From Sedimentibacter sp. (GTDB lineage: Bacteria > Bacillota > Clostridia > Tissierellales > Sedimentibacteraceae): 5,825 bases of DNA. Under the pieces are notes generated by a model that was given only the letters and a program-made list of their open reading frames with translations, did not search any database and was not told where the DNA came from. The stretch lies in the NCBI GenBank assembly GCA_029256005.1, contig JAQSYS010000123.1:1-5825 (forward strand), given 5' to 3'. The translations under genes and the position numbers were made by a program. Below, one piece after another: positions 1 through 5,384 of the stretch (position 1 is its first letter; each line of letters starts with the position of its first letter).

Positions 1-25
1 GTTGAATATGCTATATAGTCATATC

Positions 26-87
26 TAATATATCAGATCCCTCTAGTATTAATAAAAAATATAACCAATTTTTTAACTGATATATTA
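26..87. repeat. Nested inverted repeats in AT-rich upstream DNA
   Basis: An 11-base sequence, TAATATATCAG at 26-36, is repeated as its exact reverse complement at 77-87. Inside it, an 8-base arm at 53-60 (TAAAAAAT) pairs with 68-75 around a seven-base loop. The two stems could stack, with bases 37-52 bulged on one side and only base 76 on the other. The role is unknown: it could be the structured 3' end of an upstream transcript, a cruciform or chance in AT-rich DNA. No transposase or target duplication is visible. Confidence 0.4.
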
Positions 88-100
88 ATATTTATATATG

Positions 101-125
101 GGCGGACATTATGTTCGCCTGATTT
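101..125 (+). terminator. Terminator-like GC-rich hairpin
   Basis: Bases 101-108 (GGCGGACA) pair with 112-119 (TGTTCGCC), giving eight pairs including one G-T wobble around the loop TTA. The sequence after it, TGATTTGTTAT, is only moderately T-rich, so the termination signal is imperfect. It stands out as the only GC-rich island in the first 220 bases. It probably ends a transcript entering from the left. A protein-binding palindrome is the alternative. Confidence 0.4.
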
Positions 126-136
126 GTTATATTAGC

Positions 137-145
137 TGCTATAAT
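137..145 (+). promoter_or_regulatory. Candidate extended -10 promoter for the HD-domain gene
   Basis: TGCTATAAT at 137-145 matches the extended -10 form TGn-TATAAT exactly, and it lies just after the terminator-like hairpin and about 75 bases before the HD gene start. There is no recognisable -35 box at the right distance. A second TATAAT at 187-192 lies closer to the gene but lacks both the TG extension and a -35 box. One of the two probably drives the gene; the sequence does not decide which. Confidence 0.35.
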
Positions 146-221
146 TACTATTTAAAATAAAGTATATTTTAAACTTGATGTGGTAATATAATTTATAAGA
201 AAATAATTTACAGAGGTATTT

Positions 222-881
222 ATGCAGCTAAAACAAAAGGAAATCAATTATAATTTATTAGATGACGAAACTAAGGAAATTTTGTTATATGAAATAAATA
301 ATCATTTGCTGATGGATGAAAAGCCGTCAGAATATTTCAACAGTATTTTGGATGTCCCAATATTTCAAGAACATCCTTTTTGTATGCTTTATAATTTAAA
401 AAAGGCAGAGCAGTCTCCTGTGCATCATCCAGAGGGAAATGCTTGGAATCACACAATGCTTGTTGTTGATTATGCTGCTAATAAAAAACAAAAGAGTAAA
501 AACGAAAAAGTTTTTATGTGGGCGGCTTTATTACATGATATAGGCAAACCTCCTACTACAAAGGTTCGTAAGGGTAAAATAACATCCTATGACCATGAAA
601 AGGTTGGCGCAGTTATGGCAAGGGAGTTTTTAGAAAAGTTTACAACAGATGAAAGTTTTATTAATGAAGTATGTTCACTGATAAGATGGCATATGCAGAT
701 ACTTCATGTTGTTAAGAATTTACCGTTTGGTAATATAAAGGATATGAAGGAAGAAACGGATGTAAATGAAGTAGCTCTCTTAGGACATTGTGACAGATTG
801 GGAAGAAAAAACCCTGATGTTGAAAAGGAAACGAATAATATCGAAGTGTTTTTGAAGAAGTGCATGGATTTCAAGGAATAA
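222..881 (+). CDS. Stand-alone HD-domain (HDIG-type) metal-dependent phosphohydrolase
   Basis: This is a 219-residue soluble protein with the full metal-ligand set of the HD superfamily. H77 lies in WNHTML, H105-D106 in LLHDIGKP, H125 in YDHEK, H157 in RWHMQ, and the distal D191 in HCDRLGR. The family cleaves phosphomonoester or phosphodiester bonds using one or two divalent metals. This arrangement resembles the HD domain attached to some tRNA nucleotidyltransferases, but no nucleotidyltransferase domain is present, so the substrate is unknown. The start is supported by AGAGG at 212-216, five bases upstream. No signal peptide or membrane segment is visible. The gene ends about 36 bases before the rib promoter and therefore looks like a separate transcription unit. 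The family call is firm; any specific function would be a guess. Confidence 0.85.
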   Translation: MQLKQKEINYNLLDDETKEILLYEINNHLLMDEKPSEYFNSILDVPIFQEHPFCMLYNLKKAEQSPVHHPEGNAWNHTMLVVDYAANKKQKSKNEKVFMWAALLHDIGKPPTTKVRKGKITSYDHEKVGAVMAREFLEKFTTDESFINEVCSLIRWHMQILHVVKNLPFGNIKDMKEETDVNEVALLGHCDRLGRKNPDVEKETNNIEVFLKKCMDFKE

Positions 882-917
882 ATAATAAAAATAGCATATT
901 ATGACTTTATACAACTA

Positions 918-946
918 TTGACACTTTTATGTGATAGTAATATAAT
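918..946 (+). promoter_or_regulatory. Perfect-consensus housekeeping promoter of the rib operon
   Basis: TTGACA at 918-923 and TATAAT at 941-946 are separated by exactly 17 bases, a full match to the sigma-70/sigma-A consensus. Transcription should begin near 953-954, leaving only about 11 bases before the first stem of the FMN aptamer. A promoter this strong fits an operon whose output is controlled after initiation by the riboswitch and not by an activator or repressor. Confidence 0.93.
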
Positions 947-964
947 TCAATAAAATTTAATATA

Positions 965-1073
965 ATCTTCAGGGCAGGGTGAAATTCCCGATCGGTGGTA
1001 AAGTCCACGAGCCGCAATGCGGTTGACTTGGTGAAACTCCAAGACCGACAGTAAAGTCTGGATGGAAGAAGAT
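965..1073 (+). ncRNA. FMN riboswitch aptamer (RFN element)
   Basis: The stretch carries the conserved RFN blocks in order: AGGGCAGGGTGAAATTCCCG at 971-990, GGTGGTAAAGTCCACGAGCC at 994-1013, TTGACTTGGTGAAACTCCAA at 1023-1042 and GACCGACAGT at 1043-1052, followed by GTCTGGATGG. Closing stem P1 pairs ATCTTC (965-970) with GAAGAT (1068-1073). The variable arm is minimal, CCGC (1012-1015) with GCGG (1019-1022) around AAT. The aptamer binds flavin mononucleotide and represses riboflavin synthesis or uptake genes. Here it precedes ribD, its classic position in Firmicutes. Confidence 0.98.
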
Positions 1074-1092
1074 AAACTATTTGTTATTTCAT

Positions 1093-1113
1093 AAAAGATA
1101 CATTGTATTTTTT
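1093..1113 (+). other. AU-rich linker hairpin in the riboswitch expression platform
   Basis: AAAAGATAC (1093-1101) can pair with GTATTTTTT (1105-1113) around ATT, giving nine pairs including one G-U. It lies between the aptamer and the terminator. The stem is too weak, and its T-run too much part of the stem, for it to be a good terminator. It could slow the polymerase while FMN binds. That role is inferred. Confidence 0.35.
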
Positions 1114-1148
1114 GTGGGTAGCATATTAAACTTACATCAAAAACTAAG

Positions 1149-1177
1149 GTTCTGAAGAAATTCTTCAGAACTTTTTT
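1149..1177 (+). terminator. Intrinsic terminator of the FMN riboswitch
   Basis: GTTCTGAAGA (1149-1158) pairs perfectly with TCTTCAGAAC (1162-1171), and six T residues follow at 1172-1177. It lies about 75 bases after the aptamer and about 70 before the ribD start, so it should end transcription early when FMN is bound. Its left arm is also complementary to aptamer bases 966-975, which suggests a switch by alternative pairing. Control is therefore at transcription, not by hiding the ribosome binding site, which is well beyond the hairpin. Confidence 0.93.
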
Positions 1178-1237
1178 GTTGTTCTGAATTAAATTCAAAT
1201 TTTAATTAAAAAATAAAAATTTGGTAATTATATTTTT

Positions 1238-1244
1238 GGAGGTG
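1238..1244 (+). promoter_or_regulatory. Strong ribosome binding site of ribD
   Basis: GGAGGTG at 1238-1244 is a near-perfect anti-16S match, with four bases (1245-1248) before the ATG at 1249. It fixes the ribD start and shows no obvious complement in the riboswitch, consistent with control by termination. Confidence 0.9.
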
Positions 1245-1248
1245 TTAA

Positions 1249-2343
1249 ATGGACGAATTTTATATGAAAAGAGCTTTGGAGCTTTCGCTGAAGGGAATTG
1301 GAAAGACGAGTCCTAATCCATTGGTTGGAGCAGTAATTGTAAAAAACGGAAAAATAATTGGTGAAGGTTATCATGAATGCTATGGAGGTCCACATGCTGA
1401 GGTGAATGCAATAAACAATGCTACAGAGGATGTTGAAGGTGCAACAATTTATGTGACATTGGAGCCTTGCTCACACTTTGGAAAAACACCACCCTGCGCA
1501 GATTTGTTAGTGAGGAAAAAGATTTCTAAGGTAGTAATTGCCATGATAGACCCTAATCCCAAGGTTTCAGGTAAAGGGATTGATATATTGAGTCAAAACG
1601 GTATTGAGATAATAACCGGAATATTAGAAGATGAGGCTAAAAAAACAAATGAAATTTTTATAAAATATATTCTTGAAAAAAGACCTTTTTGTATCTTGAA
1701 AACAGCAATGACATTGGATGGAAAAATTGCAACCAAGTCAGGGGAATCAATGTGGATAACTAATGAAAAATCAAGATATTTTGTGCATGAATTGAGAAAC
1801 AGGGTTTCAGGAATAATGGTTGGAATAAACACTATACTAAAAGACAATCCCTCCTTAACTACCAGGTTGAATGAAGGTGGAACGGATGCAACTAGAATAA
1901 TAGTTGATTCAACCTTAAGAATACCGCTAAATTCAAAGGTTTTAAATTTGAATTCCCTTAAAAGAACCATTATTGCAACTACAGAAAAAGCTGATAAAGA
2001 TAAGCTTAAACAGTTAAGTGAAATAGAGGGTGTTGAAGTTTTAATTGTACCACAGAAAAACACACAGGTTGATTTAGTTTATTTGTTTGATTATTTGGGA
2101 AAAAGCGGGATTGACAGTTTATTGGTTGAAGGCGGCTCACAGCTGAATTTTTCTATATTGAAGGAAGGACTGGCTGACAAGGTGGTAACATTTATAGCCC
2201 CTAAGATTTTAGGCGGAGTTGAATCTAAGACTCCTGTCGGCGGAAAGGGCTTCGAGCATCTAAATGATGCAGTCGTATTAGAGGATATTAATATAAAAAC
2301 CTTTGATGAAGACATAATGGTTGAAGCTTATGTGAGGAAATAA
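1249..2343 (+). CDS. ribD: Bifunctional pyrimidine deaminase / reductase RibD
   Basis: RibD carries out the second and third steps of the pyrimidine branch of riboflavin synthesis. It deaminates 2,5-diamino-6-ribosylamino-4-pyrimidinone 5'-phosphate, then reduces the ribosyl chain to ribityl with NADPH. The N-terminal deaminase domain (about 1-145) has the zinc site H49-A-E51 and PC74SHFGKTPPC83, with E51 as proton shuttle. The C-terminal reductase domain (about 146-364) shows KTAMTLDGKIA from K151, VGINT at 191-195, DNPSLTTR from D199 and the VEGG motif at 293-296. The 364-residue length is normal and no key residue is missing. It is the first gene of the operon, directly behind the FMN riboswitch, and is followed by ribE after two bases. 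The product is phosphorylated and must lose its phosphate before RibH can use it. Confidence 0.97.
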   Translation: MDEFYMKRALELSLKGIGKTSPNPLVGAVIVKNGKIIGEGYHECYGGPHAEVNAINNATEDVEGATIYVTLEPCSHFGKTPPCADLLVRKKISKVVIAMIDPNPKVSGKGIDILSQNGIEIITGILEDEAKKTNEIFIKYILEKRPFCILKTAMTLDGKIATKSGESMWITNEKSRYFVHELRNRVSGIMVGINTILKDNPSLTTRLNEGGTDATRIIVDSTLRIPLNSKVLNLNSLKRTIIATTEKADKDKLKQLSEIEGVEVLIVPQKNTQVDLVYLFDYLGKSGIDSLLVEGGSQLNFSILKEGLADKVVTFIAPKILGGVESKTPVGGKGFEHLNDAVVLEDINIKTFDEDIMVEAYVRK

Positions 2344-2345
2344 AT

Positions 2346-2996
2346 ATGTTTACAGGATTAATTGAAGAAGTGGGCACAATGGTGGGAGCATTTAATGGCG
2401 AGAAATCCATGAAGCTTACTATTGGAGCAAAAAAAGTTTTAGAAGGTATCAAATTAGGGGACAGTATAAGTACAAACGGTGTATGCTTGACTGTTTCAAG
2501 CTTTGACAGTCATTCATTCACAGTGGATGTCATGCCTGAAACAATGAGAAAAACCAATCTCGGCAGATTAACAAAAGGTAGTCCAGTCAACCTTGAAAGG
2601 GCATTGATGGCAGGTGAAAGATTTGGAGGACACATTGTTTCAGGTCACATAGATGGAACAGGTTTCATCAGGGAGTACAAGGATGAAGATATTGCAACCT
2701 GGCTAACAGTTGAAACTAAGTCGGATATAATAAAATATATAATTCCCAAGGGTTCAATCGCCATAGACGGAACCAGCCTCACTGTTGTTGATATATTTGA
2801 AAATTCTTTCAGAGTTTCTCTCATACCTGTAACAAAAGAGGAAACAGTTCTATTAAAGAAAAAGGTGGGGGATGAAGTAAATTTAGAATGTGATATTGTG
2901 GGAAAGTATATCGAAAGGCTTATGACATTTAGTAAAGATAACAAAAAAACAAATACAATTGATATGAAATTTTTAATGGATAACGGGTTTTTATAG
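2346..2996 (+). CDS. ribE: Riboflavin synthase, alpha chain
   Basis: This enzyme makes riboflavin by dismutation of two molecules of 6,7-dimethyl-8-ribityllumazine. It is usually a trimer of chains with two similar lumazine-binding barrels. Both halves are visible: MFTGLIEEVG with ISTNGVCLTV at 41-50, and GGHIVSGHIDG at 94-104 with IAIDGTSLTV at 138-147. Residues matching the known active site include F2, C47, H101, S144, T146 and D183, the last in ECDIVGKYIERL. One oddity is IPVT at 160-163, where most homologues have IPHT. The length of 216 residues is normal, with a short divergent tail after the last motif. The ATG lies two bases after the ribD stop, and its weak GAGGA ribosome site (2334-2338) lies inside the end of ribD. 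In Bacillus this gene is called ribE; in Escherichia coli it is ribC. Confidence 0.96.
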   Translation: MFTGLIEEVGTMVGAFNGEKSMKLTIGAKKVLEGIKLGDSISTNGVCLTVSSFDSHSFTVDVMPETMRKTNLGRLTKGSPVNLERALMAGERFGGHIVSGHIDGTGFIREYKDEDIATWLTVETKSDIIKYIIPKGSIAIDGTSLTVVDIFENSFRVSLIPVTKEETVLLKKKVGDEVNLECDIVGKYIERLMTFSKDNKKTNTIDMKFLMDNGFL

Positions 2997-3001
2997 GAGG
3001 T
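2995..3001 (+). promoter_or_regulatory. Ribosome binding site overlapping the ribE stop codon
   Basis: AGGAGGT at 2995-3001 is a full-strength ribosome binding site for ribBA. Its first two bases are the last two of the ribE stop codon TAG (2994-2996). Four T residues separate it from the ATG at 3006. The overlap favours translational coupling of RibBA to RibE. Confidence 0.85.
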
Positions 3002-3005
3002 TTTT

Positions 3006-4199
3006 ATGTTTAATACAATTGATGAAGCAATTGAAGATTTGAGAAACGGTAAAATGATTATAGTAGTTGATGATGAGGACAGGGAAAATGAAGGAGATCT
3101 GCTTATGGTAGCTGAAAAAGCCGGTCCTGATCATATAAACTTTATGGCAAAGTGCGGCAGAGGGCTCATATGTGTTCCAATGCTTAAAGAACGACTAGAT
3201 GAACTTAAAATAAAAAGCATGGTTTCTAACAATACAGACCCAAAGGAAACAGCGTTTACTGTTTCGGTTGATTCTGCCAGGTCAACAACTGGTATATCAG
3301 CATATGAAAGAGCTGATACAATAAAACATTTGTTGGAGAATGATGCAAAACCGGATGATTTTAACAGGCCGGGACATATTTTTCCGCTTATTGCAAAGGA
3401 TGGTGGAGTATTAGTCAGGACAGGTCATACAGAAGCATCTGTTGATTTAGCGAGATTGGCAGGTTGTTATCCTGCAGGTGTTATATGTGAAATTATGAAT
3501 GAAGACGGAACTATGGCAAGGGTTCCTGATTTGGAACCATATGCTGAGAAACATAATTTAAAGATGATTACTATCAAGGATTTGGTTGAATATAGACGAA
3601 AGAAGGAAGTCCTTGTTGAACGAGTAACTGAAGCCAAAATGCCAACAAAGTACGGTGATTTCCAAATGATTGGTTTCATCAACAAGTTAAATGGCGAGCA
3701 TCATGTGGCTCTGGTCAAGGGTGATGTGTCAACTGATGAACCTGTATTGGTTAGAGTTCATTCTGAATGCCTGACAGGGGATGCTTTCGGTTCATTGAGA
3801 TGTGACTGCGGTGATCAGATGCATGAAGCATTAAGACGAATTGATGAAGAAGGAAGAGGAGTGCTCTTGTACATGAGGCAGGAAGGAAGAGGAATAGGCC
3901 TCATTAATAAAATTAAAGCCTATGCTCTTCAGGATAAAGGAATGGATACGGTTGAAGCTAATTTGGCTTTAGGATTTGAAGAGGATTTAAGAGATTATGG
4001 TATAGGTGCTCAAATTCTTTATTCTCTGGGTATAAGAAAGGTGAAACTGATGACGAATAATCCAAAAAAAATTATTGGGTTATCAGGATTTGGTATTGAA
4101 GTAGTAGAAAAAGACAATATACAAATTGAAAGCAATGAAGTGAATGAATTTTATTTAAAAACTAAAAAAGAAAAAATGGGTCATGACTTACATTTTTAA
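3006..4199 (+). CDS. ribBA: Bifunctional DHBP synthase / GTP cyclohydrolase II (RibBA)
   Basis: RibBA opens both branches of riboflavin synthesis. The N-terminal domain (about 1-200) converts ribulose 5-phosphate to 3,4-dihydroxy-2-butanone 4-phosphate plus formate. The C-terminal domain (about 205-397) opens GTP to the diaminopyrimidine phosphate, releasing formate and pyrophosphate. Seen in the first domain are [10 protein letters not shown] at 22-31, [10 protein letters not shown] from T94, RPGHIFPL from R121, [10 protein letters not shown] from R138 and E162 in CEIMNEDGT. The second domain has RVHSEC at 250-255 and LRCDCGD, giving zinc ligands C255, C266 and C268, then RQEGRGIGL from R291, DLRDYG with D327 and R329, and NNPKK at 351-355. 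Both domains look complete and active, so this is not one of the fusions with a decayed half. The 397-residue length is normal. It is often annotated ribA in Bacillus. Confidence 0.97.
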   Translation: MFNTIDEAIEDLRNGKMIIVVDDEDRENEGDLLMVAEKAGPDHINFMAKCGRGLICVPMLKERLDELKIKSMVSNNTDPKETAFTVSVDSARSTTGISAYERADTIKHLLENDAKPDDFNRPGHIFPLIAKDGGVLVRTGHTEASVDLARLAGCYPAGVICEIMNEDGTMARVPDLEPYAEKHNLKMITIKDLVEYRRKKEVLVERVTEAKMPTKYGDFQMIGFINKLNGEHHVALVKGDVSTDEPVLVRVHSECLTGDAFGSLRCDCGDQMHEALRRIDEEGRGVLLYMRQEGRGIGLINKIKAYALQDKGMDTVEANLALGFEEDLRDYGIGAQILYSLGIRKVKLMTNNPKKIIGLSGFGIEVVEKDNIQIESNEVNEFYLKTKKEKMGHDLHF

Positions 4200-4212
4200 T
4201 ATGGAGGAAATT

Positions 4213-4680
4213 ATGAAAATATATGAAGGTAAATTGATTGCCAAAAATAATAAATATGGGATAGTAGTAGGAAGGTTTAATGAATTTATTGGAGGGAAGC
4301 TTTTATCAGGCTCTTTGGATGCCTTGAAAAGACACGGTGTAACAGAAGACAATATTGAAATTGCATGGGCGCCTGGAGCGTTTGAAATACCCCTGATAGC
4401 TAAAAAAATGGCCGGTTCCGGTAAATATGGCGCAGTGATTTGTCTGGGTGCTGTAATTAAAGGTGCTACACCTCACTTTGATTTTGTTTCAAGTGAAGTT
4501 TCAAAGGGAATTGCTAATGCATCGCTAGAAACGGGAGTGCCTGTAATATTCGGTGTTTTAACTACTGATACAATTGAACAGGCAATTGAGAGAGCTGGAA
4601 CGAAATCCGGCAACAAAGGATATGATGCAGCTGTCACTGCGATAGAAATGGTCAATTTGTTTGACGAAATGAACAAATAG
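4213..4680 (+). CDS. ribH: 6,7-dimethyl-8-ribityllumazine synthase (RibH)
   Basis: RibH condenses the dephosphorylated pyrimidine from the RibD branch with 3,4-dihydroxy-2-butanone 4-phosphate to give lumazine, the substrate of RibE. It normally assembles as pentamers or a 60-subunit shell. From this start the protein has 155 residues, the family norm, and the numbering matches Bacillus: F22 in [15 protein letters not shown] at 52-60, GAVIKGAT at 79-86, catalytic H88, [12 protein letters not shown] from F113 and phosphate-binding R127. The frame stays open to an ATG at 4183, but that start overlaps ribBA, lacks a good ribosome site and adds ten residues the family does not have. GGAGG at 4203-4207, five bases before 4213, decides the start. 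The gene follows ribBA by 13 bases. Confidence 0.96.
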   Translation: MKIYEGKLIAKNNKYGIVVGRFNEFIGGKLLSGSLDALKRHGVTEDNIEIAWAPGAFEIPLIAKKMAGSGKYGAVICLGAVIKGATPHFDFVSSEVSKGIANASLETGVPVIFGVLTTDTIEQAIERAGTKSGNKGYDAAVTAIEMVNLFDEMNK

Positions 4681-4681
4681 T

Positions 4682-5341
4682 ATGAAGTTAAGCAATATAA
4701 AGACAATATATTTTGATTATGACGGAACTCTTCATGACTCCATTAAAATTTATGCTCCCGCATTTAAAAAGGCTTATGATTTTTTGGTGGAAAACAATTA
4801 TGCTAAGCAAAGAATGTGGAGAGACGAAGAAATAGCAAAATGGCTGGGTTATACCAGCAATGAAATGTGGCAAAATTTTATGGGGGACCTAGAGGAATCT
4901 GCCAGAAAAGAAGCGAGTTCAATCATAGGGATAGAAATGGAAAATCAGATTCTTGCTGGTAATGCAATTCTTTACGATGGTGCCTTGGGTGTATTGAAAC
5001 AATTAAAGAACAAAGGTTACAATCTGATATTTTTAAGCAATTGCAGCATAAACTACATGGAGTTGTCAAACAAAGCATTTAATCTTAACCTATTTTTTAA
5101 TGACATGGTTTGTTCAGAAATGTATGGTTTTATTCCGAAATATGAAATACTTAGCAAAATCAAAGATCGTTATGAAATGAATCAAGTTATAGTTGGTGAT
5201 AGATTTCATGATATAGAGTCTGCGGAGAAAAACAATATTGAATCAGTTTTTTGTCAATATGGTTATGGGGAAAAATCTGAAGGACTTAAATCTTCACTAA
5301 TCATAAAAGATATAAAAGAAATTTTATGGTATTTTATGTGA
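4682..5341 (+). CDS. HAD-superfamily phosphatase, candidate riboflavin-pathway phosphatase
   Basis: This 219-residue protein has all four motifs of haloacid-dehalogenase phosphatases: FDYDGT with nucleophile D12 and acid D14, LSNCS with S119, K153 in IPKYEI, and VGDRFHDIES with D173 and D177. A helical stretch between motifs I and II (about 20-95) looks like a type-C1 cap, as in phosphoglycolate phosphatase and similar small-molecule enzymes. The ATG lies one base after the ribH stop and has no clear ribosome site, so translation probably depends on ribosomes finishing ribH. This placement suggests it dephosphorylates 5-amino-6-ribitylamino-uracil 5'-phosphate, the step between RibD and RibH. 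In Bacillus and E. coli that step is done by HAD enzymes encoded away from the operon. Fold and active site are seen; the substrate is inferred, and a general housekeeping phosphatase is the alternative. Confidence 0.88.
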   Translation: MKLSNIKTIYFDYDGTLHDSIKIYAPAFKKAYDFLVENNYAKQRMWRDEEIAKWLGYTSNEMWQNFMGDLEESARKEASSIIGIEMENQILAGNAILYDGALGVLKQLKNKGYNLIFLSNCSINYMELSNKAFNLNLFFNDMVCSEMYGFIPKYEILSKIKDRYEMNQVIVGDRFHDIESAEKNNIESVFCQYGYGEKSEGLKSSLIIKDIKEILWYFM

Positions 5342-5346
5342 TGATT

Positions 5347-5355
5347 TGATATAAT
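5347..5355 (+). promoter_or_regulatory. Candidate extended -10 promoter for the thioesterase gene
   Basis: TGATATAAT at 5347-5355 is an exact extended -10 element, just after the HAD stop codon. The -35 region is poor (ATGGTA at 5326-5331 with an 18-base spacer). If used, transcription would start near 5362, leaving a leader of about 20 bases before the ribosome site region and start. The element sits in the loop of a weak inverted repeat (5341-5346 with 5360-5365). No terminator is visible here, so read-through from the rib operon is also possible. Confidence 0.4.
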
Positions 5356-5371
5356 TTGTAATCATTAATAA

Positions 5372-5379
5372 AGAGGTGG
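5372..5379 (+). promoter_or_regulatory. Ribosome binding site pointing to an ATT start codon
   Basis: AGAGGTGG at 5372-5379 is the only strong ribosome binding site in this gap. No ATG, GTG or TTG in the thioesterase frame lies within ten bases of it. The in-frame stop TAG at 5382-5384 rules out an earlier start, and five bases (5380-5384) separate the site from ATT at 5385. Confidence 0.7.
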
Positions 5380-5384
5380 TTTAG

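Noticed and set aside
1..18. Possible 3' end of an upstream gene ending at TAG 16-18
   Set aside because: Only five codons are visible in that frame and the other forward frames also close at once, so nothing supports a coding call.
882..902. Possible terminator after the HD-domain gene (ATAATA pairing with TATTAT)
   Set aside because: Six A-T pairs and no T-run; too weak to call in such AT-rich DNA.
947..1198. Reverse-strand open frame across the riboswitch
   Set aside because: It is explained by the conserved RFN RNA and the terminator; the translated protein has no motif.
1593..2063. Reverse-strand open frame inside ribD (156 codons)
   Set aside because: It is a shadow of the well-conserved ribD reading frame, with low-complexity hydrophobic sequence and no motif.
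4183..4212. Longer ribH start at ATG 4183
   Set aside because: It overlaps ribBA by 17 bases, lacks a ribosome site and adds ten residues not found in the family. ATG 4213 has GGAGG at five bases and makes His88 and Arg127 fall at their usual numbers.
5341..5365. Inverted repeat after the HAD gene as an intrinsic terminator
   Set aside because: The stem is short and AT-rich, the loop is 13 bases and no T-run follows.
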